DNA of 64,000 bases. Source: Vitis vinifera. Its lineage: Eukaryota > Streptophyta > Magnoliopsida > Vitales > Vitaceae. Positions 1-12,252 of the stretch are shown here, piece after piece; positions within the stretch are counted from its first letter, which is position 1, and the number at the start of each line of letters is the position of its first letter. A model generated the notes under the pieces. The model saw only the letters and a list, made by a program, of their open reading frames with translations. It did not search any database and had not been told where the DNA came from. The stretch is taken from the NCBI RefSeq assembly GCF_030704535.1, contig NC_081811.1, positions 3,674,501-3,738,500 on the forward strand, in the 5' to 3' direction. Position numbers and translations under genes: made by a program.

Positions 1-25
1 TTCATCTTGGACTAGCATTGTTCAC

Positions 26-3000
26 CTTTCTGAAACGTTCAACTTCACCCTCTCTTGAAACCCTGAATATTTGGACAATATCAACAGTATAATTTGAATG
101 TGTTTCTGCATGAGTGTTCTCCATATACTTGGCAATCTGATCACAGACACGAATAGTTTAGCAAGTTAGAGATAAAAGTGTCTAGCTGATTAACAAATGA
201 ATTCCAAATGATAAAGCTTTCTTATTTCATATAATTTGTTGATCTATTTCAAGATCAAGAATAAAAGGCTGAACAGTAACATTCAACATTCCTATCACCA
301 CCTCTTCCCAAACTTTCAACCCACACAATTTCTAATACCATACAAATAATGAACATACCATAGAAAATTCCTCAGAATTGACTTCAAGAGGAATCATTTC
401 ACAATGAAGGCGTTGGTAATGCATATGTAAGGGATCTTCCTACAACAGTAGGGAAAAAAAAAATTAGAGAACCTGAAACAGAGCCTTTAAGCAGCTTAAA
501 TGAGATAAGAGTGTATTCAAGAGGCTGTGTCTAATGAATCTATTTGTGATGTACAAGAACTAACATATCAAATAAAAAATGTATTAAGGAAACAAGACTT
601 CAACAGAAAAGGGGCAAATTTATGTTACATGTCAAGTTGACATTCCAAAAACTTGATTAAGAACTAATAACTTTAGAACAAAATGAAATGAATGTGGTAC
701 AATTCTTGATTGTCTAAAAAGTAAATGATCAAGTAAATTCAAATTATCATATGAAGTTTTTCTGTATTTAAGAGAAGGATGTGCTACAATTTTCAGTTAA
801 AAGTTGATTCACGATGAAGTGCAAAAACTACTTTCAGCAATTTAAACTAACAAAAGCATTGCACGCAATAATAGGCACATCCATAAAATATTTCCAACAG
901 TATATCTTGGATCCTGACATCCTGGATATCAGCAAAAAAAATAAAAAATAAATAAAGAGGTAAATGATATAAATATGCATTTTGCATCTGATAGAATGGT
1001 AGGTCTTTTACTCCTTGCAAACATGTTCTCAGGAGATACCTACAGAAGCAATATTCAGAATGCCACATAAAATCAGTCAATATGATAGAAGCATAGATAA
1101 AGAATACCTGTGTCCCAATATCATCCTTCAACAACTTTGTCGCAACCTCAATTTCTCCAAGGGCTTCAACCTTCATGGATAAAAGTAATTGAGCACAGTC
1201 TCTAATAAAATAAAAATAACTAAATAAATTTGCATTCATGAATAAAATCCACTAATAGATTGCTGTGGGAGATTATCAACTAGGATGGTACATAAAATCA
1301 GTAGGATCCAGAGATAAAGCTAATAAAGTTGTCAAGAAAATTACAATGGCAGGAAGGATTGGAAACACCACTCACAAATTTAAAAAGGTAAAAAGAAGCA
1401 TGGATTTAATAGAAACAGTATCAACACATGGCCAAAAAGAAAAAAGAATTACCATTTCCAACTTGTGTTTCAACTTCTGAGGGGTGTCAATGACAAAGTC
1501 ACCTGCCAGTATTTACATTTTTATATTTATTAGATACTGTTTTCTTTTTAATAAGATATATACCACCAATCACAAATTCTTATAATCCTCAGTGTATGAT
1601 TTGATAGAAGGATCAGAAAACACACACAAAAAAAAATAGAACGAAGACTCACGCATTTTCTTAAAACCAAAGTCATGAGGGATAACTGTGTAGAATTCTC
1701 TGCAAAAAAAACAACAATAAAAAATGGGACTCCAAGTATCTTTGAAGCTAGAAATTAGAATTAAGCGAAGCAGAATGGGAATATCCACATGATGAATATC
1801 AGCCCAAAGATGCAGTTAGAAATGTAAAGAAAATAGTATCGAGCAATCAAAGCCATGAAGCAACAGACAAATTCTTACCCACTCAATTGCTCAAGTGTCT
1901 TCCTATTTGACTGGCTAATCACATCAGCAATCCTCTTCAAAACATCATACCCCTATATATATGTCCAAAGAAAGGTAACACGTTGACTGTTAAAATGGGA
2001 TGGTAAAGAAAAAGGAAGACGCCACATTATGCAAGAAAAAGGATCATACAGTAATAAATGTCTGAAACAAAGAAGTTAAAATTTCATTTATCTATTTTGA
2101 TCCATAATCAGAAACTCACATCCAGAAAATTGTGTTAATGGGTAAACAGAGAAATACAATTCATTAGAATCTCCACAACGTTGTTTATGTATGTTCTAAA
2201 AAAGACCACAATACAAGCCAACTACAGTTTTTCTTTCTTCGGTAAATAGCAAGTCATTTAGAAGTTGGCTCACTCTTTGTTTTCCCTTTTCAACAATATG
2301 CTCTTTTAGGCAGAAATCATAAGGCTGTATAGATTCCAAGCTTCCATTTAACAGACTACACCTTTGAACTGGTACCTCATCTTCAGCTTATCAATTTTTG
2401 GTTTTTGTGAAACCCTAATTCACATCTTACATTTTGAGGGGAAAAAATAGAAGGAAAAGAAACTCTCATGCTGATTCTCTTAATAGGCAGACTGGACATA
2501 ACTAAATTAGCCTGATAAATGATCGTAATAAAATTCCAACCAAGCCAAAAAATGGAACCAGAGATTGCAAAATCAAAATACATTAAGTTCAGGGAACCAA
2601 AATAGCTTCCCTATGTATTTATATAAGCCTGAAAGTGCAGACAAAGAGAAAATTTCCATAACTGGCTGGCATCTTACAGGTCCTATTTTGATGCAAAAAC
2701 TTCAATTATCAGGTATACATGGAGTTACAGTGAGTGAAGGAAGCACGAGCTTTGATGTTACAGAATAAGCGCAAACTGGACTTTTTTTTTTCTGCCCTTA
2801 AAGTGCAGATGAAAAGAAAACTTCCACAACTGGTTGTCATGTCACAGGTCTTTTTTTGATGCAAAAACTTCAATTATGAGGTATACTACTATGGCACAAT
2901 GAGTAAAGGAAGCAAGAGATTGATGTGTACTGAATAAGAGCAAACTGGACATTTTTTCTATATCAGAACTCAAAGCACCTTGCAATTCTAAAATTTCAAA

Positions 3001-5628
3001 CAAGAAAATAGCCTGAAATAATTCATGTAACTGTATAAGAGGTTAACAGTTTAGCAACCAAACTCCAGAGCAAAGGTCATCATTACAGGATATTATATTT
3101 CCTTTCTTCCTATATGATCGATTGACAAAAAGAGGAAGTCAGGAGTGTGTCATCAAAGGTGAGAGTTTCATTGATTGTGCTAAACTGATCCAGTAACAAT
3201 CCATGCAACTTTTGTGCATTCTAATCTGCCAAAGAAGCTTTCTCCAATATCGTTCTTAATGTGATTACTTTTAAATGTTAAAACACTTTTAAGTTCATGA
3301 ACCAGAATCTCCTGTTTTTTGCTTTCATTTCTAAACTAACTCACACATGACATCATAATAATCTAGGAAAACTTTCAAGCATAACACAAAGACTTACCTT
3401 TGAAATTGTTGATTTGCTTAGTTTACCAAGTGGCAACTTGTCAGCGTTGTATCCTAAAAGATACAGTTTCCATTAAAATAATTCATAGATGCAACAAGTT
3501 AAGACGTAAACAAAATGACTATATTATGAAAATTTCGGATACATTACCTATCAAAAAAAAAAAATGAAAATTTTGGATGCAGTTTCTGTTAAAAGAAATT
3601 AATGATCTAACTAAATCAACTGACATGATGGGGTGGTTTAAATTAAATAGCATGTTCAACTTTTTAATTGTTAACTATCAATAGTTATTTAGCAGCAAGT
3701 AATTGGCTGAACAACTAACCTATTTCCATCATTTGCTGCTTCATCATGCTGACATCGCATATGAGAGAGATGAACTTTGCAATGCGGGGCTCAAGTTTTG
3801 TCTCCCGAAGTTGAATGGTAGAATTAGGCTTTTCTTGGACCTGACCATGACTAAACACCTTAAGAGCAAAGGACCATGTGGGGTTCAAAGTTTAAATATT
3901 GGTTTGGAAGTTGATAATTATTCAAATACAACAGCTGATTGGGAAACCGCAACTTATAGTAAATTGGATATTGCCTATCTGCTCATCAAGAACCCTGGAA
4001 ATCCAAAAACATGGTAATCATACCATGCACCAACAGGGCTGCCCTGATAATTTTTTCTCCATTTCACAAACATTTGGCTATTAAAGCAGAAAAGAGTCAT
4101 AAGTTTAGTAATAGAACAACTCACATCTGATTTTTGTTCCTTGTCATTGTAGTCCATTTCCAACCAAGTATAGCACTTTGGATGACCAATAAAATCTTTT
4201 CTATTGGACCAATAGTTTTTTGTCTTAGCATAGAACTTCTGTTCAAACTCATGAATAGCGCTTTCTCGCGATGTGAAGGGCCCCTGTAGTTTATCTTGAC
4301 CCTTTACACCAACTCTACCCCATCTAGCGTAAGCCATGAATTTATCACCGTCATCAGATTCTGCAAGTAGTTTATGAATAGAAAAATTCAAATTTCAGTA
4401 AGAAGTGGTGCAATGCACCAGTGAGAAAAATATATGTTTTGATAAATCAGTTATGAAAACTAGAATTGTGAATTATGAGACTGAAATGAGCATTAAAATT
4501 CTTTTTCCTTGAACAAACACGGAAACTAGAATTCAATAAGCTTCCAAAGTCCCTCCTATGTCTCATCCAAAAGTTCAAGACCAGTCCGGAATACTAAATT
4601 CATTTATGACCAATTCATCCTGATAGTCACATCTAATTTTTTTTCCAAATAACTGGTCTACCAATGCTAAAATACAAATCAATAGAAAGAAAGATAACCT
4701 AGAACTTGAATCACATAGAACTTGTTATTATTGTCCCCAACGTTTGTCTGGTTCAACATGGCATCATAGATATCATCACCCTGCATCCAAAAAGAAATGA
4801 AAATTCAAGCTGAAATTACATTTACCAATAATCAAACTGCATACAAAAAAAAAAAGAAAAGAAAAATTCTCATTTCCCTTTTCAGCAAGTCCAAACGCCA
4901 CAGCACAAAATCAAAAATTGCGCGATTTCTTCCTATTCAACCAAATGCAATGCGATTAATTGAGTGCTCAATGCAACCAAATCAACGACTAAGTTTCACC
5001 TGTTCCAGCACATGGTAATTCGCCTTTATCTGATCAGGCAGCCACTGATCCAACACCGCCCCTCCTTTTTTCGTTGCAGTAACCAGCTTCTCCTCCTTGC
5101 CACCATCTAATACCACAAAAGAATGCCCTAATTAAATCACAAGAACTGCAAAACCGAGGAGCATAAACGAGACAAACATTTCGAACTTCATTTTCCATAA
5201 ACTAAAAGTTTCTCAACTCAACTCCAAACATCTACATTCTCAGGAACCAAACAGAGGAAGAGAAAATCCGAATGCATCGAAAAGCTGGATACCTTCATGA
5301 ACTTTGTCAACGCCCTCCTCATCAACGGCCTTGCTTTTCTTGGACACATGTGAGTCGTTTCCGTTTTGAGCCTGGCTCGGTCGCTTCTTACTGGTTGAAG
5401 AAGAATCAACCCCGTCCGTTGAATGCTGTTTATTTTCTTTGCGAAGGGCGGATTCGAGCCTCCGGACCTGCAAACAAGAAAAAATGGATGAGAAGTCTAT
5501 GAATGGATTTGGAGGGAGACAGAGGAGGAGGACGAGGGTGGGACCAGGGTGGGCTTGGGTCCGGCGGTGCTGAGCCCACGCTGAGCCAGCTGGGCTCGGA
5601 GTTCGTCCACTTTGAGCTTGCTAGCCAT
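26..5628 (-). CDS. PARP2: Poly(ADP-ribose) polymerase 2 (PARP2/APP type), 3' end off-window
   Basis: Nuclear DNA-damage-activated ADP-ribosyltransferase of the plant PARP2 class, read from 13 exons: 5628-5545, 5467-5293, 5106-5000, 4780-4699, 4360-4125, 3840-3720, 3453-3398, 1952-1879, 1699-1653, 1502-1453, 1170-1108, 439-359 and 136-26. All junctions are GT-AG and keep frame (429 residues). Order: an N-terminal SAP motif (MASKLKVDELRAQLAQRGLS, residues 1-20 onward), a Lys/Ser-rich basic linker with KKSK, a WGR domain at about residues 127-218 (WGR at 163-165), the helical regulatory domain from about 243 (EFYTVIPHDFGF is diagnostic), and the start of the catalytic domain. The catalytic H-Y-E residues lie beyond base 1. 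The Arabidopsis and rice proteins carry a second SAP before the WGR domain, and none is seen here. The exon 1 donor (GTCCCA) is weak but is the only one that restores the SAP-linker homology. Confidence 0.95.
1953..3397 (-). other. PARP2 intron 7 with a local tandem duplication
   Basis: This 1.4-kb intron separates the exons encoding the two parts of the PARP2 regulatory domain. It holds no gene. Its one structured part is an imperfect duplication of about 150 bp with a 168-bp period (2633-2784 and 2801-2953). Confidence 0.8.
2633..2953. repeat. Imperfect two-copy tandem duplication, period 168 bp
   Basis: Both copies begin aagtgcaga, share cacaggtc or tacaggtc and ttgatgcaaaaacttcaatt, and end near gcaaactggac. 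Divergence is moderate, so the duplication is not recent. It lies wholly inside a PARP2 intron. Confidence 0.8.
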
Positions 5629-6920
5629 ATTGTCAGAGAACACTGAAGAGCAGAGCAGAGAGTGATGACTGGTGAGCTCTTCAGAGGAGGGAGGGGGTTT
5701 TTAAATAAAATTTGGTGAAAAGCTTTCAGGAGAAGGAATTCCTTTACATGTCCTTTGGGCTTTGAAGTGTGGGCTTTTAATTCATTTACTGGGCCAAAGT
5801 CTAGATTTGGGATGGGCCCCTTGATATGCAATATTTATATTTTAAATTTATCGTATTTATTTCAATTAAATTATATGCCCTCTTCATGCATCTAATTGAC
5901 TTATACAAGACAAGAGGAAAAAAAAGATTAAAATTTTGGTCAGGTAAAAAGAATATTAATTTTTTTTTATTTATATATTTTTGTAGTTTGGAAGAAAAGG
6001 TCAATCTCAACCTTACAAAAAAAATAATAAAAAAAGAAACCATACATTGGGTTGGGCCAACAACAAAAATTAAAAATATGACAAAGTTTAAATTGGGTTG
6101 GGCCGACAACAAAAATTAAACATATGACAAAGTTTAAAAGTTTCGATTTAGAAGAGATTGTAAACTATTTTTGTTAAAGGAATCATATTTACATCCATCA
6201 AAATTAAGTTTGGACTCATCCTATTTACACGTCAATTGAGAAATTAAAAACTTATTAATACATCCATAATATAGTTTTAAAATTCAAAATATCTTTTTCA
6301 CTCTTTTCTCCCTAAATTTATCTTTTCTCGGTTCTCTCAACTTATTTCTTCCCAATCATAAATAGAATCATCTTTTTTTTAAGCTAATTTGGAAAAAAAA
6401 ATCTTGTTGAAAAATAATTAAAGAAAATTTATAAGTGAAAAATCATGAAAAAGTACAATAGAAATGAAAAATTATATATATTTTTGAGTTTTGGTAAATA
6501 TAAATATAATTTCCCTGTGACAAAACTTCCATTTTTTCAAAAAAAAAATATATATATTTTAATATAACACATTATTAAAAATAATCTTTTATTTATTTCT
6601 AAATATTATTTGATTTTTCTATAAAAATATTAGTGACAAAAATAATACGAGTTAAATGACACATCATGAATTGAATAGGTGATGTATAAAATTTTTAAAG
6701 AATGACCTACAACGATAATATTTTCTTTCTTTTCTTTTTTTTCTTCTTAAATTATTAACAAACAAATAAAATACAATTTTATTACTACAACAACATTTTC
6801 CCAATAACTCAAAAATACAATTCACATGCTTGAATCAATTCAACACTCTTCCAAACCATAAACAATAATTTAATCTAGTTTTTATTCTTTACCACATATA
6901 AAAGCATCTTAAATGCAATG
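5629..6920. other. PARP2 upstream region, then AT-rich intergenic DNA
   Basis: The first 200 bp are the PARP2 5' region and include gggccc/ggccca-type site II-like motifs (around 5790-5820). From about 5830 to 6900 the sequence is AT-rich. A short repeat, ttgggttgggcc, occurs twice (near 6047 and 6092), each followed by gacaacaaaaatta or caacaaaaatta. I see no coding region. Confidence 0.5.
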
Positions 6921-7656
6921 TGTGAGGGTTCCCCTCCACGTGTCCTTTTTAAGCTCAAGACCCCTTGGCCGTCTAGGACAAGTGTGTAATTTGTTTAGGA
7001 TCATTCCGTCCAGGCGAAAATAAGTTCAACCCGATCCCAAAAGTGAGAGGGTTCCCTTCTCCCATAGGGCCAGATGAAATCAACAGCCTGAACTCTCATA
7101 TGGGAAGATTTGTCCAATCAAGTCTTTAAGACTTCTGGTATGTGTGATCAATCGCGTATGACATCTAAGCGATCGATGGGACTCCATTTAGCCCATGCAC
7201 ACAATCTCAGACGTTGACAGACTAAATGGGCATACAGTTGCACGGTCTGAGATCTTAGCACGTCAACAGATGACCTCTGTCAGCCACCCTTATTTGAGAT
7301 AATTGTTCAACCGTCCTAAGGACAACCATCATTACAGGGAAGGTTAGAGTGCAGAGTCAGCACTATAATAACAATACCATCAACTTTATATAAATCCATC
7401 CGAAAGGCACAAACAAGGTACACGCACACACATACACTTACTCTTTCCCACAAATAGTTAGAGTTACTCTTGTTTGACTTGAGCTTTAGAGGGGTACGCT
7501 CGTACCATCCATACGGACATCCTTTTATGTAGGAAAGAAGTCCATTTGACTTTAAGGCAGCTGGATGGATTTATCAAGAAGCACAAAGAATGGAAGAAGT
7601 TCATCTGACTTCAATAAAACTAGATGGATTTGACTCCAATTGACTTAACATCAACA
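6921..7656. mobile_element. LTR-retrotransposon remnant, solo-LTR-like (possibly Gypsy)
   Basis: This block is richer in GC than its flanks and has a sharp base-composition edge. It begins tgtgagggttcccc and ends near acatcaaca, as in a TG...CA terminus. Short reiterated motifs (catctgact, ctagatggattt) near the right end resemble the 3' part of plant LTRs. No gag or pol is seen and no clear target duplication was found, so this is an old, broken copy. Family is uncertain. Confidence 0.4.
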
Positions 7657-8505
7657 CAAGGTATTGTTGTTTTTTAGCTTATTCAGTATTTTTGGATTGA
7701 TAAAAAACCAAGAAAAATGGGTTTAACTATTTTCAAAATACAATTTTAATTTTAAAAATAAAATAATTTAGGGTAAATCATTTTTCCCAATATACTTGAA
7801 CCCTAATTCAGAAGGGTTTTTTAAATGTTAATTAAGGACAATTTTAAAGGTAGATCACCCCAGAGCATCCTCCACCCGTGCAACTAGTTGTTATAAAAGC
7901 TTCAATCGCATATCTTCCGCAAGACAAATAAGCAGCCATTACACGATATAAATATATGACCCATATTGATAGTCAATGATCGAGTGTTACACATCAAAAC
8001 CATAATAAAGGGCAATCACGAAGGCAAGAGCAACGTTATGAAGCTCCCACTATAAAAACCACTAGATAACCAGAAGAAAATGTACATAATATAATTCTTA
8101 TAAAAGCTCTGTCAAAAATTTTCCCTTACGCTCGGAGGAATTTGGCCTAACAAAGATCTGAACGTGCAATACAGGTCTGTTCAGTGCAGGAGAAGTGGGG
8201 GAGTATTGTTGGGGGAGTATTCTCAAAAATGTAGAGAATCACTTTTGAGTTACTTTGGACCATATACCTACATTCAAAGCATTTCATCGGGTGCTGAAAA
8301 TCTGATCCATTAGCTTGGACCATACCCAGTTTGGATTGACCCTTCTGCATTCAGGTAAGAAGTACTCTCAGAAGAAGCCTCCCTCCATGGCGAGCATGAA
8401 CAAAGATTTTGATACAATGAATCAAAATCTTCACTGCCCCAGGCTATGACTCCTCCAATTAGGCCACACCCTTTTGTTTTATTGCATGATAGCCCATTTC
8501 AGAGA
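7657..8505. other. Intergenic DNA and probable LURP-gene 3' UTR
   Basis: No gene is seen between the LTR-like remnant and the stop codon of the LURP-one-related gene. The right-hand few hundred bases are less AT-rich and probably include that gene's 3' UTR on the minus strand. Confidence 0.4.
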
Positions 8506-9270
8506 TCATCTCATCGCATCATTTATCATCACCAATGCCATTGCTGTGGATTGATCCATCCCCGGATACACACTCAAACTATATACATCTTTCCCTAGCA
8601 AAAATCCTGGAGTAGCTTTTCCCAGCTTCCTATTGACCTGCCAATCAAGAATTTAGGTTCAGAAGTTCATAATCTTTCTGTAATTATATTGATGTGATTC
8701 TAGTATTTATCATAAATTTATAATTACCTCGGCAACTAATAATGTGCCGACCGGCATCTGGTAGATCCTCGACCAACCCTCCTGGGCTGACCATCTCATT
8801 TCATACTCATCTCCGGCGGCCGAAGACACTTTACAGCTAGCAACCCCAAAGGCCTTTGTTGCCTTGATGAATGGCTTTCCCTGGTCCTTAACCTCACCTC
8901 TGAACACTTCCCATCTCTCCAAGAAGCTAAGCTTCTGTTACCAAGGACCCAAAAACAAATCATTACATATGATAATGGCGGTTTTGATCGGTGAAGAGGG
9001 GAAAGGAAAATCTACCTTTCGAGATCGTTTGATGGTAAACAACACATTCCCAGTTGAGTCCATTAGGAACATTTCCACCCTCCAATCAGAGGCATAATTA
9101 TCAACCCGGAAAATCAGTTCACCTGTTGAATTATCATAGACTGTGTAGCCCCGTCCATTAAACAGCAAGGATTTTTGCCATATGGTGAGTTTATTAGCTG
9201 TGGAGAAACCCTTGGAAATGGGCACATCAGAAGCTAACTTAGGCTCCTCATGCACACGAGTTCTTCTCAT
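8506..9270 (-). CDS. LURP-one-related (LOR, tubby-like fold) protein
   Basis: Three exons, 9270-9016, 8934-8728 and 8637-8506, join in frame to 197 residues, the usual length for plant LOR proteins. Family signatures: LTIWQKSLLFNGRGYTVYD near the N-terminus, then NSTGELIFRVDNY, FLMDSTGNVLFTIKR, a central strand set, and a C-terminal DVYSLSVYPGMDQSTAMALV. This matches the LOR pattern of a twelve-stranded barrel closed around one hydrophobic helix. Some Arabidopsis members (LURP1) are induced by oomycete infection, and the molecular role is unknown. A TATA-like box lies about 70 bp upstream. It is not the paralogue of any other gene in the window. Which LOR clade it belongs to cannot be told here. 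Confidence 0.93.
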
Positions 9271-9338
9271 AACACTTGAAGAAACGAAGCTTTTCTAATT
9301 GATCACAGAAAAATTAAACTGTTAAAGCAATATGGGCT

Positions 9339-9346
9339 CTTTTATA
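9339..9346 (-). promoter_or_regulatory. TATA-like box of the LURP-one-related gene
   Basis: TATAAAAG on the minus strand, about 70 bp before the ATG at 9270. A TTGACC W-box core lies further upstream at 9485-9490 and would fit a pathogen-responsive promoter, but the motif is common by chance. Confidence 0.5.
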
Positions 9347-10270
9347 CAGAGCTGAAGAGAATTATGGGGCTTTGAAAGAGGAAGACATGGTTCTATTTCT
9401 GTGGGGGCACCTAGTGATGTGGATGTCGCCATCCATGAATGGCTAGCCGTCTCCAATTCTCAGATAGATGCTAGCTAAAATACATTGACCAAACCATGTT
9501 ACTTCTAGTTCCTAGTAACGTGTTCCACAAGGTGTGAAAAGGTATTGTAGACGGATTTTTAATTTTAAATCTAAATATTTTTTCGTAACATTTTTCATGT
9601 CAAAATCATCATGGGTGACTACGGTTTTAGCTTTTACACTAATTCGATGAATATTTTAAAAATATTTCTAGATTTAGATTTTTTTTACAGTATTATTTTT
9701 GGGCCAACTCATGGTATTAAATTTAAAAGGCTTTTTGTATTTTATTATATAGTTTAAAAATGATTGGACCCACAATTTTGGGATAAGGTTGATGCGCAAC
9801 CAAACATGAGATTAAAAGTAAAAATAACACATCTTCTCTACAAATTGCCTACTGGTTATGCACTTTTGTCCTCTAAAGCCAACGGAGAACAAGAGAAAGA
9901 ATGCCGCACATCTCATTGTCGTCCATTCCATTCCCATATCAAGACAAAAAAGACGCAAATTTAGATTAATCAAAGGGGACAACCATGTAGACTCTCCGCA
10001 TAGTACCCGGAAAAGTCGAAAAACTCGTACTTTTTCTCTAGACCACACTGTTGTGAGGGCATCAGCAAATGGCCGCCGTCGTGGAAACTATCAACTTGCT
10101 GGGAAGTAACTGAACCTGGATCAAAGGAGTCTTATCGATGGGCCTCTGATAGAGCCCCTGTTAAGTATCTCACCTTCGAAGTCAAGAAACAGTGGAGTCC
10201 CAACCACATCCTGCCGTCATTGAGTACTTCACCTCCGACCCAATTAATCATGGCGTCTTGACTGGTTGTC
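9347..10270. other. LURP-gene upstream region and unrecognised sequence
   Basis: Positions 9850-10260 are less AT-rich than their surroundings and contain short open stretches on the plus strand (around 9858-10109 and after 10065). They match no protein I recognise. This may be an old gene or transposon fragment. Confidence 0.3.
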
Positions 10271-10998
10271 ATTGAAAATGGTTTTGGAAAATTGCTTTTG
10301 AAAACTTAGAACGGGTTGGACATGTTTTTACGAAACATGTGTTTAAAATGGGACATGTTTTTTTTTTTTTTTTTTAGAAATTTTTAAAAACAATTTTCTA
10401 TTTTTAAAAATGGAAAATGGTTTTTAAATCCCATGACAAAACGGGCTATTATGTTTAATATTTTATAAAATAAATGTTTCTTAAAATATATGTTTTTAAC
10501 CCATTTTAATATTTTAAAATAATTTTTATATTTAATATTTTATTTTTTATCGTATTTTATATTTGTATGATTATTTTTTAAAATAACTTTTAAAAAGTAA
10601 CTAAAAATAATTTTAAAAAAAATGTCATTTGAAAAGACAAATATAAAATAATTTTCTAATTGAGGGCTTTTTTGAGAAAAAAAAACTATTTTCGAATAGA
10701 GTTGTCAAATAAGGATTTAGGTTTTGTTTTAAAATTATTTTTAAAAACACCAGTAAAAAAATAATTTTTGAGAATAATTTTAAAAAATGATTCTTTAATA
10801 TTTTGCAAAACAATTTTTTTTTTAAACTTAATTACCATGTCTTCTTTATTTCCAAATATATTATAGAAATAACTTTTATTTTTAACTATTTTTATTTTTA
10901 TATAATTCTTTTTTAAAATCATCTTTAAAAAATAGGAGAAAACAATTAAAAATAATAAACTGAAAAAAATATTTTCTATTTTCTAGTTGTCAAATATA
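10271..10998. repeat. Very AT-rich tract with reiterated TTTTTAAAA motifs
   Basis: This is a long, nearly GC-free stretch in which tttttaaaa and aaaactattttt motifs recur every few tens of bases on both strands. It has no coding capacity and is probably the decayed interior of non-autonomous transposons like the one that follows. Confidence 0.5.
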
Positions 10999-11343
10999 GT
11001 TTGGATCTATTTGATCATATTTTCTTAAACTTGTTTTTAAAAACTATTTTTTATTTTTTAACTTAAAAATAATTTTTAAAAAACATGACTAAATTAGCCT
11101 ATATTTTTCTTTTGTTTTTAAACACGGATGAAAAAATCTCTTATAATATTTTTTAAAAATTATTCTTTATTTCACTTTATTTTTAAAAACTATTTTCACA
11201 TAACAACAGTCAAACAATGTTATAAATTTTTAAAAACAGATTTTTATTTTTTAAAACAAAAAACTATTTTTAAATCATGCTATTAATTTTTTGTTTTTTT
11301 TATTTTTAAGAATAGGAAACCATTTTATAAAACAGATCCAAAC
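10999..11343. mobile_element. MITE with 14-bp TIRs and ATA target duplication
   Basis: The left end reads GTTTGGATCTATTT. The reverse complement of the right end reads GTTTGGATCTGTTT, one mismatch in 14. Each side is flanked directly by ATA (10996-10998 and 11344-11346). The 345-bp interior is AT-rich and noncoding. The 3-bp A/T duplication fits a PIF/Harbinger-type non-autonomous element, but the superfamily is inferred. Confidence 0.65.
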
Positions 11344-11346
11344 ATA

Positions 11347-12154
11347 GCTCAATGTGATATCTCATCCATGACTTTGCTTCAACATTAATCTCAGCTTTTC
11401 AACCATTTTCCCACCTTCCAAAAGCGCATTGGAGAATTTCTTCTCACCTGATATGGGTTTTTGGTTAAAGTCAAACTTGGGAGTCAGCTGGTAGCTGGCT
11501 GATATTTTAGTCAAAATCCAACAAATATCTATCTCGCCAGGTTTTTCTATGAACCTTCCAATTTTTTTTTGCATGTTTGTGTTGTTTTATTTAATTTTCA
11601 CACATTTTTTTCAATTGTATTAATGCATGGCATTCAAGATATTATACGATACAGTTGATGAGGATTGAAGAATGTGTGGAGGTAACAAAATGGTTGAAAA
11701 GTAAATTTATACTAAGTTTTGCTTATATCATTTCACTCGAATACACCAAGGCTTGAGTAGTTTGTCCAGGATAGAACCCAATCAGAATTCATCATTACCT
11801 TTCGGGCAGTAAAGACATAAATACGACCGTTATATGTTGATTAAGACGACTAATCATTGCATAAGCTTATAATGTTCGATGTTTCTGATAATCGAATAAT
11901 TAGCCGTTATGTGTAAATGCGCAATAAAGTAGATAAATGTGGTACAAAAATGTTACAATAATCCTCTACTATAAAAGGGCATCAAACCTCGTAAATAAAG
12001 GTACGCATTAAAAACCTATACTAAAACTTTATCAAAAAACTATCCAAATTAACTTAAAACGCGTTTGATAGTGATTTTAATAATTGTTTATAAGAAGTGT
12101 TTCTAATATTTATAATACTTTAAAGACAAAAAATTTTAAATGTAAGAAATATTA
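11347..12154. other. Intergenic DNA upstream of the hairpin MITE
   Basis: No gene is recognised. The tail (about 12060-12140) resembles one arm of the neighbouring hairpin MITE (gcgtttgatagtgattttaa), suggesting a second, partial copy next to it. Confidence 0.4.
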
Positions 12155-12252
12155 AGAGTACGTTTGATAGTAATTTTAATAAATCTTTATAATATTTTTC
12201 AAATATTAAAAATACTATAAATATTTATTAAAATCATTATTAAACATACTCT
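12155..12252. mobile_element. Hairpin MITE, family B (about 98 bp)
   Basis: Nearly palindromic. The left end starts agagtacgtttgatagtaat, and the reverse complement of the right end starts agagtatgtttaataatgat. It shares arm sequence with elements near 17870, 50309 and 55496. This copy is diverged and its flanking duplication is not exact. Confidence 0.55.

Noticed and set aside
847-1239. 130-codon minus-strand open frame
   Set aside because: Only its first part (VEALGEIEVATKLLKDD) is coding, as a PARP2 exon (1170-1108). The rest reads into the intron.
5430-5831. 133-codon minus-strand frame over the PARP2 start
   Set aside because: Different frame from the homologous SAP-encoding exon; no family match.
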